DNA from: an uncultured Calothrix sp.
Lineage (GTDB): Bacteria; Cyanobacteriota; Cyanobacteriia; Cyanobacteriales; Nostocaceae
Assembly (NCBI GenBank): GCA_937973965.1
Contig: CALJJQ010000066.1
Coordinates: 62,001 to 126,000 of the forward strand
DNA length: 64,000 nt
Reading direction: 5' to 3'
The notes beneath the pieces were generated by a model. It had not been told where the DNA came from. It did no database searches and worked only from the letters and a program-made list of their open reading frames with translations. The translations under genes were made by a program, and so were the position numbers. The stretch's first letter is position 1. Every line of letters starts with the position of its first letter. Positions 44,365 through 53,717 of the stretch are shown piece by piece.

Positions 44365-46713
44365 TTATAGGATACAGTTACAATGTTTATAAAACTTATA
44401 GATTAATAGGGATATTATTAGTAATAATACAATCATAAAGGGGAAAAAGGTAATTACTATTATATTCCCAAGATAATTACGGTAATTAATTTTTTCCTGA
44501 CCAGCTTCAATATATCTGGTAATTAAATCTGATTCTGAGGATGTAAGAAGTTCCCCATACTGCTTCATAAATACTTTGTATTCTTCAAGTTGTTGAGAAT
44601 TAGGTAATCGGCTCGCTTTTTTAGTAATATCTTCTTTATCCCATTCCTGAGCGTAATTAATAATTTGATTTTTCCGGATATCTATATAGCGATTTTCTTG
44701 AGTCCATTCCCGTAACTTTTTCCAGTGCTGGGTTAATATTTCATGGGATAAGGTGACGACTTGTTTTTTCTCTCCGTTTTCTTGGGTATCTTCTTCTAGG
44801 ATAATTAAATCACTCTTTTGCAAATATTCAATAGTACTTTTAATTTGTTTCCAACTAATATTTTGCTGATTATCTAACTGATTTTTCCGTCTGCATATTT
44901 CCATAAAGTTTTCCAGTAAGACTTTTTTTCTGGTATAACCTGTTGTTCCGTCTCCTAGTGCGACTAAATTAATTAAGATAGTTTTGGCAATAGCACCCTG
45001 ACCCTGATTTTTTAATTCCTCATAGACTTTATTTCCATGTTGATTTAAAATGCCTTTAAGTCTTCCCAGCTTATTATAATTAATCAGCGTTAGTGTTTGA
45101 TGGTCTTGTTGCTCCCAAAGATTAGTTAACATATATTGTAATAAAGCTAAGTTCCCAGAGACAGGTTTCATGTCATTGATTAACCTGTCTATCAGTTTTT
45201 TTTCTACCCTCACACCTACTTTTTCTGCTGGTTTAACAATTACTTCTCGTAATATATCTGGGTTCATCGGTGTAATCGCGACAAGGTTTTGCTGGATATT
45301 TGCTGCTAGTCCAAAGTATGGTCTCTCAGTGCATTTACCAATAAAATCTGCACGGATAGCTAAAACCAAGGAAAATTTAGAACTCCATGCTTCTAATTTT
45401 TCTAATAAACAACGGATAAACAGATATTGTTCCGAGTTATCCCCTAAACGTTCACCCGGTGCTTGATTTTTACGCAGAGAGAAAACTTCTTCAAATTGAT
45501 CGATAACTAAAATAACCCGTTCTTTACTACATCTTTTGATTACTTGGTCAATCATTGCTTCTAAAGCATCGGTAATTTTCTCTCCGTTATTTTCTTTCTT
45601 CGCGTCTAATAATTTAATAAACTCTCTAAACTGTGATTTTTGTTCCTCAGTAGATAAGCTGGTATCAACAAATGCCTGGGCTAAACTATTGAGGGGTTTT
45701 TCTCCTGGTTGAATCACTGGAGGAATGTACCAGTTATCACTTCCAGATATGTGTAAACCCTCTTTCAATCGATAAACTAAACCAGCACGAATAACACTAG
45801 ATTTTCCAACTCCAACTGTACCAATAACTGCGAGAAAGTTATTTTTACTAATTTTTTCTAGTAATTGATTTATTGTGCGATCGCGTCCATAAAAGTTACT
45901 AGCATCTTCTGGATTACTATCAAAATAAGCTAGTCCTTTGTATGGACATTGGTGAGAATCTAAAGTGTTTTTAGATTCTTCTGGTTGATTATTTTCTGAA
46001 ATTGCTAAATTATTTATTGTTCCAAGATACACGCGTTTGAAGTCACCTAGTTTTTGCAAAGAGGCTTCATAGCTTTTGATATATTTTACTAATTCTGTAT
46101 TATCATTACCATATTTATTTTGATTCTCTAAGGCAATGATGACGGATTTGGTTAAACTACTACATCTATCCCTATTTTGTTGAAATTCTTGTTTTGATTT
46201 TTGAAAAGAAAAGAGAAAAAAGCGACTTTTATTTAAACAGTTATCCAAAATAAAATTATCTAAATTTAATTTATTATTAACGCCTTGATGATGACAACAG
46301 TCAATAATCACTATTTGTTGCTCTATTCTGCTACGTTTTAAAACCTCTATCAACCAGTGTAAGGATATTCCTAAATCATCCTGTGCTGGATTAGAATCAC
46401 TTGTTGTTAAAAAAACTTCTGTTACACCTGAATTTTTGACTAAAATATATCCAGAGAAGTAGAATAAAGCCATCTTCGGAGGATTACCGCTTGGAAGAAA
46501 AAGTTTAATAATTTCGTCCTTGAGCTGTTTCCGATCCGGTTTACTAAAATCTGATACCTGAAAGCCACATCTTTGCTTCAAAATATTCTTCATGTCTTTT
46601 GCATTGCGGTTAGGTGCTTTCAACGCTGGAAATATTTTGCCCTTTTCATATTTATTTATACCTACAACTAAAGCTTGACGAGATGATACTTGAGAAGGGA
46701 TATTTGGAGTCAT
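44365..46713 (-). CDS. Caspase-like / STAND ATPase fusion with C-terminal membrane anchor
   Basis: A 782-residue protein. Residues 10-160 are a caspase-fold domain (RQALVVGINKYEKG...; catalytic Cys region 'IIDCCHHQG', C140). The usual His of 'FSGHG' is Tyr89 in 'FYFSGYILV', so protease activity is doubtful. Residues about 255-500 are an nSTAND1-type NTPase ('CPYKGLAYFDSNPEDASNFYGRD', Walker A GTVGVGKSS near 298-306, Walker B 'ILVIDQFEEVF' near 401-411). A helical region leads to one C-terminal membrane helix (about 752-775). Related cyanobacterial proteins usually end in WD40 or TPR sensors; here there is none. The pentapeptide gene is 100 bp upstream on the same strand. Confidence 0.85.
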   Translation of the reverse strand: MTPNIPSQVSSRQALVVGINKYEKGKIFPALKAPNRNAKDMKNILKQRCGFQVSDFSKPDRKQLKDEIIKLFLPSGNPPKMALFYFSGYILVKNSGVTEVFLTTSDSNPAQDDLGISLHWLIEVLKRSRIEQQIVIIDCCHHQGVNNKLNLDNFILDNCLNKSRFFLFSFQKSKQEFQQNRDRCSSLTKSVIIALENQNKYGNDNTELVKYIKSYEASLQKLGDFKRVYLGTINNLAISENNQPEESKNTLDSHQCPYKGLAYFDSNPEDASNFYGRDRTINQLLEKISKNNFLAVIGTVGVGKSSVIRAGLVYRLKEGLHISGSDNWYIPPVIQPGEKPLNSLAQAFVDTSLSTEEQKSQFREFIKLLDAKKENNGEKITDALEAMIDQVIKRCSKERVILVIDQFEEVFSLRKNQAPGERLGDNSEQYLFIRCLLEKLEAWSSKFSLVLAIRADFIGKCTERPYFGLAANIQQNLVAITPMNPDILREVIVKPAEKVGVRVEKKLIDRLINDMKPVSGNLALLQYMLTNLWEQQDHQTLTLINYNKLGRLKGILNQHGNKVYEELKNQGQGAIAKTILINLVALGDGTTGYTRKKVLLENFMEICRRKNQLDNQQNISWKQIKSTIEYLQKSDLIILEEDTQENGEKKQVVTLSHEILTQHWKKLREWTQENRYIDIRKNQIINYAQEWDKEDITKKASRLPNSQQLEEYKVFMKQYGELLTSSESDLITRYIEAGQEKINYRNYLGNIIVITFFPFMIVLLLIISLLIYKFYKHCNCIL

Positions 46714-46813
46714 TTTAATTAATTAAAACGGTAGATAACTTGAGATAATTTGAAGTCAATAGATATCGTGACTGGAAATTAGATAGCCAACTTTTATGGG
46801 AATTGAATAATAA

Positions 46814-48565
46814 TCAAAATAAACCTAGCAACTGAGCAAAAGATTTATCATACGTAGCTTTTTCCCAATTTTTATTTCTAGTAATTTGCCTAGGAACCAA
46901 ATTTATAGCTCCAATAAAGTTAGCTCCCTCTAGATCTGCATCTTGAATATCAGCTCCACTAAAATCTGCACCTTTAAGATTAACTTTCTGCAAATTAGTC
47001 TCGGCAAATTTAACTTCTGCTAACTTTGTATTTTCCAGATTAGCTCCAGATAAATCGGTATGGGTAAAATCACTATTACTGAGGTTTGCATCAATTAAAT
47101 TTACTTCCCTCAAATTTGCATGGGAAAAATCTTGATTGCGAAGGTCTTTATTTTGAGTTTTTGAATTAACAATTTGCCAAACTAAACGCCATTTTTCACT
47201 AATTTGTGTCTGAGCATCGATGATTGCACCTTTAAAATTTGCACTGCTAAAATCAACTTCTGTGAGGTTAGCATTAAAAAACTTTGCATCCCTGAGATTT
47301 GCTGATTTTAAGTTAGCATGACTAAGATTAGCTCCTTTCAAGTTAGCATTAGATAAATTAGCACCACTTAAATCAGCTTCAACTAGTTCTACATCGACTA
47401 AGCTACTATTTTCTAATTGTGCATCATTGAGTTTGGCTTGAGTAAATTTAATCCTATCTAAAATCAAATTGCTCAGTATGGCATTCCTTAAGTCAGCAGC
47501 AGATAAATTAGCACCGCTTAAATCGACATCTTGGAAACTAATATTATTAAAAGTTGCACCACTCAGGTTCGCACCACAAAGCTTTGTTTGATATAAATTT
47601 GTACCAAAAAAAATAGCTCCAGAAAAGTCTACACCGTTAAGGGTTAGGTGACTCAGATTTACACCAGTGAGATCAGTACCAATAAAATTTGTATTACTAG
47701 GATAGGTTTCTTGAAAGTTTACATAACTAAGTTCTGCATTTTCTAGATTTGTCTGGTTGAGAATTGCTTGACTGAGGTCAGCATACCTCAGGTCAGCATA
47801 ACTCAGGTCTGCTTTAGTCAGGTTTGTACCTATTAACTTAGTATTTGTTAAGTCTGCACCTACTAATTTAGCATCACTTAGATCTGCATAACTCAGGTCT
47901 GCATAACAGAGATTTGCTGGACTTAAATCGGCGTATTTAAGTTGTGCTTGATTTAGTTTTGCGTGATTTAAATCTGCATATTTGAAGATAGATTTACACA
48001 AATTAGTACCAGTAAAATTTGCTCTTGCTAAATCCCCATATGCTAATTTAATCCCTGATAAATCAGCTCCTGTTGCTGTTAAACCAGCTAAACTAACGCC
48101 GTCTTTATTTAAATCTTGAAGTGCTGTTACTCTTCCACCACTTCCTCCCTGACCTTCTGCAGAATTAATTAATTGCCAAGCTTCGTAATGGGTACGTTTT
48201 TGCTGTTCAGGAAAATTAACAAGAAAAATTATTAAACCAATTAAAATACTGAACTGTTCGAGCTTATAAAATATAGGATTATTAATATACGGAAGGAATT
48301 TATCACATCGTGAAGATTCCTCACTATCTTTTGAGGATTTACATTCTGACCATTTAGGAAACAATGTATCACTTAATGGTTTACTCATAAGTATTACACA
48401 AATAAAGATAAACGTCATTAATGGCACAATGTACTGTTTAACTTTATTTCTAATTTTTTTAATTCTCTTCTTAGAAGACAAGTCTTTTCTTTGATACTTT
48501 TTTTTGCTGCTTTTTTCCAATTTTATACCTCTTGGGAAATCATTAATTATTCTGTCTACCGTCAA
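46814..48565 (-). CDS. Membrane pentapeptide-repeat protein
   Basis: A 583-residue protein. A very basic N-terminus (1-45) is followed by a membrane helix (46-60), a Cys-containing loop, and a second helix (104-118). From about 150 onward come two long runs of A(D/N)LxX pentapeptides forming a right-handed beta-helix, split by a short non-repeat break (IIDAQTQISEKWRLVWQIVNSK) near 470. It is upstream of, and probably cotranscribed with, the caspase-like STAND gene (100-bp gap). The helix may act as the interaction surface of the pair; inference. Confidence 0.85.
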   Translation of the reverse strand: MTVDRIINDFPRGIKLEKSSKKKYQRKDLSSKKRIKKIRNKVKQYIVPLMTFIFICVILMSKPLSDTLFPKWSECKSSKDSEESSRCDKFLPYINNPIFYKLEQFSILIGLIIFLVNFPEQQKRTHYEAWQLINSAEGQGGSGGRVTALQDLNKDGVSLAGLTATGADLSGIKLAYGDLARANFTGTNLCKSIFKYADLNHAKLNQAQLKYADLSPANLCYADLSYADLSDAKLVGADLTNTKLIGTNLTKADLSYADLRYADLSQAILNQTNLENAELSYVNFQETYPSNTNFIGTDLTGVNLSHLTLNGVDFSGAIFFGTNLYQTKLCGANLSGATFNNISFQDVDLSGANLSAADLRNAILSNLILDRIKFTQAKLNDAQLENSSLVDVELVEADLSGANLSNANLKGANLSHANLKSANLRDAKFFNANLTEVDFSSANFKGAIIDAQTQISEKWRLVWQIVNSKTQNKDLRNQDFSHANLREVNLIDANLSNSDFTHTDLSGANLENTKLAEVKFAETNLQKVNLKGADFSGADIQDADLEGANFIGAINLVPRQITRNKNWEKATYDKSFAQLLGLF

Positions 48566-49195
48566 AACTATCCAACCAAATACTTATACCTGCATTTCTC
48601 ACAAATTCCCAAAACTTACAGGGAGTAAGGAGTAGAAAGAAAATCAATCCTTCACCCAAGACTTATAACCGACTCGTGAGAAATCCGGGTGATAGCAATT
48701 CCCAAAATCTTTGTGACACATATACCTGTTACCAAATATCTCTCATATCGACATGTCCATAATTGCATGTCTACAATACTGTCGATATTGTCAAATATAT
48801 TACAAAATGTATTCTGTATAAATACACAAAAAAAGGCGATCGCAATTCATCTCCACTTGAACCATCGATGACTGCTGCTGATTTCTCAATGGATGTACAT
48901 ATTTCATCTTCGTTTGTAGTATATTAGCAAATCACGAAACTAAAAAGTATGCTTTTACACAAACATGATTTAATTTTCATATATTTGACGTATGGTCAAA
49001 ATTCCATTGAGAGAATTTGCATATATCCGTTGCTTCCGCTTCTTCAAGACTAAAATGTAGTATGCGAATGGTAGGAATGGTAGGCGATCGCATGATGATT
49101 ATCACTCGATCAAAATCCTAACTGACTCCAATAAATCCCCGTCTTCTCCCAATTCTGGATATGAACTTTTTATCAAGCTATTGATTTTATTTTAA
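48566..49195. other. Intergenic region, gene remnants possible
   Basis: About 630 bp, AT-rich, holding a GGGAGTAAGGAGTAG tract (48618-48635). It lies where the N-terminus of the DUF5682-like gene should be, but I cannot read a remnant in it. It also serves as promoter region of the pentapeptide/caspase operon. Confidence 0.4.
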
Positions 49196-49422
49196 ATGTA
49201 TTATTTTACACTGGATTGGGGGTATAGTGGGAGTTTGAAAATAGATTGCGATCGCATGGGGAGTTTTTCGGATATTACGGCTGAAAATTTGCTTGCATCC
49301 AGTGAAATATTTGGATTGATGCGATTCGATAATTGTTGTTGGAGTCTGCAAACTTTGGCTATGACTGTAAAGAAAAAGGTGATTTATACAGGACAGAATA
49401 TAGCTAAGTTTATTCAGGGTAA
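49196..49422 (+). pseudogene. 5'-fragment of the DUF5682-like gene in another frame
   Basis: The ORF at 49196-49540 reads '...LMRFDNCCWSLQTLAMTVKKKVIYTGQNIAKFIQGK' before going out of frame, and the downstream ORF takes over at once with 'QGKGIQPEEAIYSGAAHTASDVPEF'. The two reads join smoothly as '...AKFIQGKGIQPEEA', so a frameshift near 49420-49435 splits one gene. The downstream ATG directly follows an in-frame TAA. Confidence 0.6.
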
Positions 49423-51468
49423 ATGCAAGGAAAGGGAATTCAACCAGAGGAAGCTATTTATAGTGGTGCAGCCCATACTGCTAGTGATGTCCCGGAGTTT
49501 GGTGTTGGTAATAATACGGTTTGGGATATTCCAGATTTGAGTCAAACTACGTGGATGTACGGATTAATTTCCTCTAGCTTTGCGGCTATTGAATACCAGT
49601 TCGCCCATCCACCGGGTACGGTAGCAATGGCAGAAGCAAGTTGGAAAAAGAATTTAAAAGCATCTAATCTCAAGCCTTTTAGTTTGGGTGAACAAAAGAA
49701 AACTCAAAAGCCTAAAAATCACAACCATACACCCCTAAAACCTGTCACCGCAAACATTCTCACATCCTTCCTCACCCGTCCCCCGGAACAAGTCGCAGCA
49801 GATACCGAACAATTACTACAATGGTGTGCCGATATTGTCGGATTAGCGCGTAAAAATGGTTACTTAGCCAGTACCGCCGATTCGATTGCGATTTACCAAA
49901 CATCCCTCCTACTTGCAGGGATGCGTAACCGTTTACATCCTACTCCCTACGACTTTCAGGATGCAGCAATTACCTGCTTAGAAAAAGACCGTACTCCGAA
50001 AAAACGCGATATTTTCCAGCTTTGTCAAATTTTACTCGGTGGCGATCGCATTGGTCTGGTGGGTTATGCATCTCTCCCCTCTCTAGCGCAAAATGTGTAT
50101 TGTCGGCTTGCACCTTTGAATGTGAATTTGCAAGGGCAGACCAATCAACGTGCTTTAATGGATTTTAAACGGGAACCCCAATTATTGCCCTGTTCCGAGG
50201 TGTTATGGCGACTGTATTATTTATTAGGTTCCCATATTGTGCAACCGATTATGGGGGAACGTCGTCTTGGATTTAAACCGATTCAGGAATCCTGGGAAAT
50301 TCGCATCGGTAAATACCAGCGTCAATTAATCATGTTGGGTTATGAAGGTGTCACCCTGGAACAGGTAATAGAACAACGCCTACAAAAAACTGCCTTCGAT
50401 TCCCAAGGGACAGCAAAAGCCGCCTTACAAACAGCAGAAGATAGTATTTTATACTTGCACAGTCCCCGTCTCACCAGTAAATTAGGGGAACATGCCATAT
50501 CCCTATTAGTGCGGGAAACCGGAGCTAAAGATGCACCAGAGATATTTACCATCATCCGACGCTTAGTCCATTATTACCGCACCACCCCCACAGGATTACC
50601 GACCTGGATTGAAAACTTTGTCACCATCGGTTATCGTCACTACACTACTCTCCTACCCAAAGCCTTCGGTGACAGGGGAACAAAACCGGAGCAAATAGCC
50701 GGGATGCTCCATTTTATCTTTACTCTAGAAAGTTTAGCATTATCCCTGGGATGCGATCGCACTCAATTATTAATAAGTGTTAAACAAGCAGCAAGTGAAC
50801 AACCAGACCCAGCCAAACTAGGTTTAATCTGGACAACGGAATGGTTATTAGGATTGCGAACAATTCCCCAAATGCGGGAATTTTTCCACCATGTTTTCAG
50901 CAATGAAATGTTAATCCGCACCCTTCCCGATTATCTGAACGGTTTTCTCCTTTCCCTGGGTTTTGCACCCCGAATCAACCGTTTTGTAGTCGAGTTACTT
51001 GCTCAATTATTCGCTTCCGTCCCCGACCAAACTCTGTTACCGTGGTTACCCAATTTAATTTTACGCTTGCGTCCCCATCGGGAAATCCTGCAAAACCTGA
51101 TTAAAGAAGCAGCAAATACCTATCCCCAGCAATTACAAGGATTTGCTAATTGGGTTCCGGTATGGGAAAAAGAGAACATTCCAGAAGTTAAAACAGCAAC
51201 CCAAACTCCATCCCAAACATTATTAACAAGCTTTACAGAAGTAGAGATAAATGCACGGCAATTAATATTTAAGTATGAAGGAACAAATGCGATCGCGCAA
51301 CTATTAAACATAGAAAATATTCAATGGCAAGAATTTGAAATTAACTCAAAAGAAGAAAATAAACACTCCCAGAATAGCTTCATCACTGAAACAGAAGTGC
51401 AAATTCAAAACCTCTTAAAATCTCATCCAGCCACAATGGAATCATTCTCTCCACAAGACCATTTGTAA
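49423..51468 (+). CDS. DUF5682-like protein, N-terminally truncated by a frameshift
   Basis: A 681-residue ORF. Segments such as 'STADSIAIYQTSLLLAGMRNRLHPTPYDFQDAAITCLEKDRTPKKRDIFQLCQILLGGDRIGLVGYASLPSLAQNVYCRLAPLN' fit the DUF5682 family, usually encoded with MoxR and VWA genes. The start is doubtful: the ATG follows a stop codon directly, has no SD, and homologous sequence continues upstream in another frame. About 200 N-terminal residues of the family appear to be missing. No MoxR neighbour is present. It is probably a decaying gene; the long intact C-terminal frame suggests recent damage or residual function. Confidence 0.6.
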   Translation: MQGKGIQPEEAIYSGAAHTASDVPEFGVGNNTVWDIPDLSQTTWMYGLISSSFAAIEYQFAHPPGTVAMAEASWKKNLKASNLKPFSLGEQKKTQKPKNHNHTPLKPVTANILTSFLTRPPEQVAADTEQLLQWCADIVGLARKNGYLASTADSIAIYQTSLLLAGMRNRLHPTPYDFQDAAITCLEKDRTPKKRDIFQLCQILLGGDRIGLVGYASLPSLAQNVYCRLAPLNVNLQGQTNQRALMDFKREPQLLPCSEVLWRLYYLLGSHIVQPIMGERRLGFKPIQESWEIRIGKYQRQLIMLGYEGVTLEQVIEQRLQKTAFDSQGTAKAALQTAEDSILYLHSPRLTSKLGEHAISLLVRETGAKDAPEIFTIIRRLVHYYRTTPTGLPTWIENFVTIGYRHYTTLLPKAFGDRGTKPEQIAGMLHFIFTLESLALSLGCDRTQLLISVKQAASEQPDPAKLGLIWTTEWLLGLRTIPQMREFFHHVFSNEMLIRTLPDYLNGFLLSLGFAPRINRFVVELLAQLFASVPDQTLLPWLPNLILRLRPHREILQNLIKEAANTYPQQLQGFANWVPVWEKENIPEVKTATQTPSQTLLTSFTEVEINARQLIFKYEGTNAIAQLLNIENIQWQEFEINSKEENKHSQNSFITETEVQIQNLLKSHPATMESFSPQDHL

Positions 51469-51917
51469 GTAGTAGTGCAAAATTAATTTGACATTCCGAA
51501 ACGCTGAAATCCCTGGGATTACTACTCTTTGAGAAGGCTTCACCAACGTTCCAACTCCTGGGGACAGTATATATTAATTTTGCATAAGCACTTATCCAGT
51601 AAGAGGGATTCAAAAAATGTTGAAACCCTCAAGAGGTCAACAGTTAACTCTTTTTTATTGTGTGAAGTTCAGTTTAGTTAAAATTTGGGAAAAATGGGCT
51701 AAGAGAAAAATTAGAAGATAGAATGTTTTTCTCAACTAGGAGAAGGAACCGAAATTTCCATCCAAATTCCCACTCAAATTAGAAATTAACCTTGTTAACT
51801 TTTTTGAGTTTGAGCAAATAGCTTCCCATTAAGATTCAAGCTTTTCCGTATAGTATTAAACACAAGTCAAGCATAGATGTACAGCTTGAGCTTTCGCACT
51901 CTACACCTAAATACCTC
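51469..51917. other. Intergenic region with a kinase remnant
   Basis: About 450 bp. It carries a 24-codon C-terminal histidine-kinase remnant (below) and otherwise nothing recognisable. Confidence 0.5.
51715..51789 (+). pseudogene. C-terminal remnant of a histidine kinase
   Basis: After an in-frame TAG, the reading KIECFSQLGEGTEISIQIPT... to a stop resembles the end of HATPase domains ('I.v.S.lG.GT.F.i.iP'). No N-terminal kinase sequence precedes it. Too short for the ORF track. Confidence 0.4.
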
Positions 51918-53210
51918 CTACTTCCGACCCCCAGTCAACACTTCCACAACATCAGTATACTGGTTAAACTCAGCTAACATTAAAGCCGTATATCCACCTT
52001 GATTACGTAGATCCATATCGGCTCCAGCATCTAATAAAATTTGCGCCAATGGTGCATTACCGTGGGAAGCAGACCACATGAGAGCAGTTGCACCAACCTG
52101 GTCTTGGAAATTGACGTTAGCGCCGGATGCTGCTAAATATTTAGCAATGGTAGTATGGTTTTGTTCCGCAGCCAGTAGCAATAAACTCTTACCCTGGGAG
52201 TTGCAAAAATTTGGGTCAGCGTGATAATCCAATAATAGCTCGACTATTTCCTCATGCTGTTGGCAAACTGCCAAACTTAATGCCGTCTCCCCCAAATTAC
52301 TCGCATTGACATCTGCATTTCTTTTGAGTAAAGCTTCCACAATTTGTTTCTGACCTTGCAAAGTTGCTAGGAGTAAGGGGGTATCACCCAACTTATTACG
52401 TAGATTCACATTGGCATCGCGATTGAGCAACACCGTCACAAAATCTAAATGTCCTTCCACAGTAGCAATATGTAGTGCCGTATCCCCATCCAGATTTTGG
52501 GCATTGACATCTGCCCCATAATTTAATAGGAGAGCTGCGATCGCACTATGTCCTAAAGCCGCAGCAGCCATCAGTGCAGTTTCTTGACTCAAATTGTGTT
52601 GATTCACATTTGCTCCACCATTGAGCAATAATTGAACCATTTCCCCATCCCCTGCATCCACAGCCATCATCAAAGGGGTTTCCCCTGTTGCATCAGTGGT
52701 ATTGACATCCGCACCTGCACCAACTAATAATTCAACAATCGAACGATGACCACCGGCGATCGCTAATCTTAAACTGGTATCGCGATCGCGATCGCAAATA
52801 TTCACATCCGCTTCAGCTTGCAGCAATACCTCCACAATTCCCCGATTCCCTTTCTGGGATGCCACCATTAAAGCTGTACTCCCATCCTCATTAGTAGCAT
52901 TCACATCAGCGTGGTTTTGAATTAATAACTTAACCACATCCAGTTTTTGCGCAGCCGCAGCCACCATAAGGGGTGTGATACCATATTGCTGACGACGGAA
53001 ATTCACATTCGCACCCGCAGCAATCAAAGTACGCACAATTTCCGTATACCCATAATTAGCAGCATACATCAATCCTGTTGTCCCATTCTGTTGTGCCCCA
53101 TCCGGTGCTGCACCAACAGCCAATAGCGCCTTCACCTTCCCCAAGTTACCACTTTGTGCCGCTAACAGCAGCAACTCATCAGTCGTATTACCAGTCATTC
53201 CCATACACAA
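51918..53210 (-). CDS. Ankyrin-repeat protein
   Basis: A 430-residue protein composed almost wholly of about twelve 33-residue ankyrin units (pattern 'DxxGxTALMxAAxxGHxxIVxLLLxxGADVNxx'). There is no signal peptide or other domain; it is a cytoplasmic protein-binding scaffold. Imperfect units near the middle (DKDTSLRLAIAGGHRSIVELLVGAGADVN) keep the phase. Partners are unknown, and neighbouring genes give no clear clue. Confidence 0.9.
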   Translation of the reverse strand: MCMGMTGNTTDELLLLAAQSGNLGKVKALLAVGAAPDGAQQNGTTGLMYAANYGYTEIVRTLIAAGANVNFRRQQYGITPLMVAAAAQKLDVVKLLIQNHADVNATNEDGSTALMVASQKGNRGIVEVLLQAEADVNICDRDRDTSLRLAIAGGHRSIVELLVGAGADVNTTDATGETPLMMAVDAGDGEMVQLLLNGGANVNQHNLSQETALMAAAALGHSAIAALLLNYGADVNAQNLDGDTALHIATVEGHLDFVTVLLNRDANVNLRNKLGDTPLLLATLQGQKQIVEALLKRNADVNASNLGETALSLAVCQQHEEIVELLLDYHADPNFCNSQGKSLLLLAAEQNHTTIAKYLAASGANVNFQDQVGATALMWSASHGNAPLAQILLDAGADMDLRNQGGYTALMLAEFNQYTDVVEVLTGGRK

Positions 53211-53717
53211 TCACCCATCATCAATAAGCGTAAAGGTAAAGTTCACTATAGGGAAGGGGTCAGCCGACAGAAATGTGGAAAAAAGCGTTGCTGAATTTGT
53301 GTATGAATTATAGTTATTTATTTGTATTAAAACCAAAATTATAGTAGAGACGTAGCAATGCTACGTCTCAAATAGTTTTCCCGCCAACCCTATTTTATTG
53401 TGACAGTAAAATCGTAATCAATGAAACGATTACATATACACACGTATACATACGTTGAACTTCAAACTACACGCGATATAGCTCCAGTACCCTTGTTTAC
53501 TTTTAACGCTAAGATACTACTTTTAGGTTAATACTGAGTATTTTATGTCCATCAATTTTTTTTGATGCAAGATGTGATTTTCCCGACCTTGTTTGGTCAG
53601 GGTTGGGAATTTAGGATATAATTAGGAGCAGTCCTCTCCCTGAAAATGTAGAGTTAATGGGAAAATCAAAATAAAATAAACCTTGTTGCGCGGACGAACT
53701 ACCTGTAGAACACAATT
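53211..53717. other. Divergent intergenic region upstream of ffh
   Basis: About 500 bp with promoters for the leftward ankyrin gene and rightward ffh. It contains the palindromic repeat at 53347-53369 and an imperfect hairpin (CCCGACC...TGGTCAGGG) near 53581-53603. No ORF. Confidence 0.5.
53347..53369. repeat. GAGACGTAGC hairpin repeat
   Basis: GAGACGTAGC-AAT-GCTACGTCTC, a 10-bp perfect stem. It is a variant of the GTAGAGACG hairpin family in which the core is GTAGC. Confidence 0.7.

Noticed and set aside
52757-52793. Consecutive GCGATCGC sites as a possible special site
   Set aside because: They are HIP1 octamers, widespread in cyanobacterial genomes, inside the ankyrin gene.
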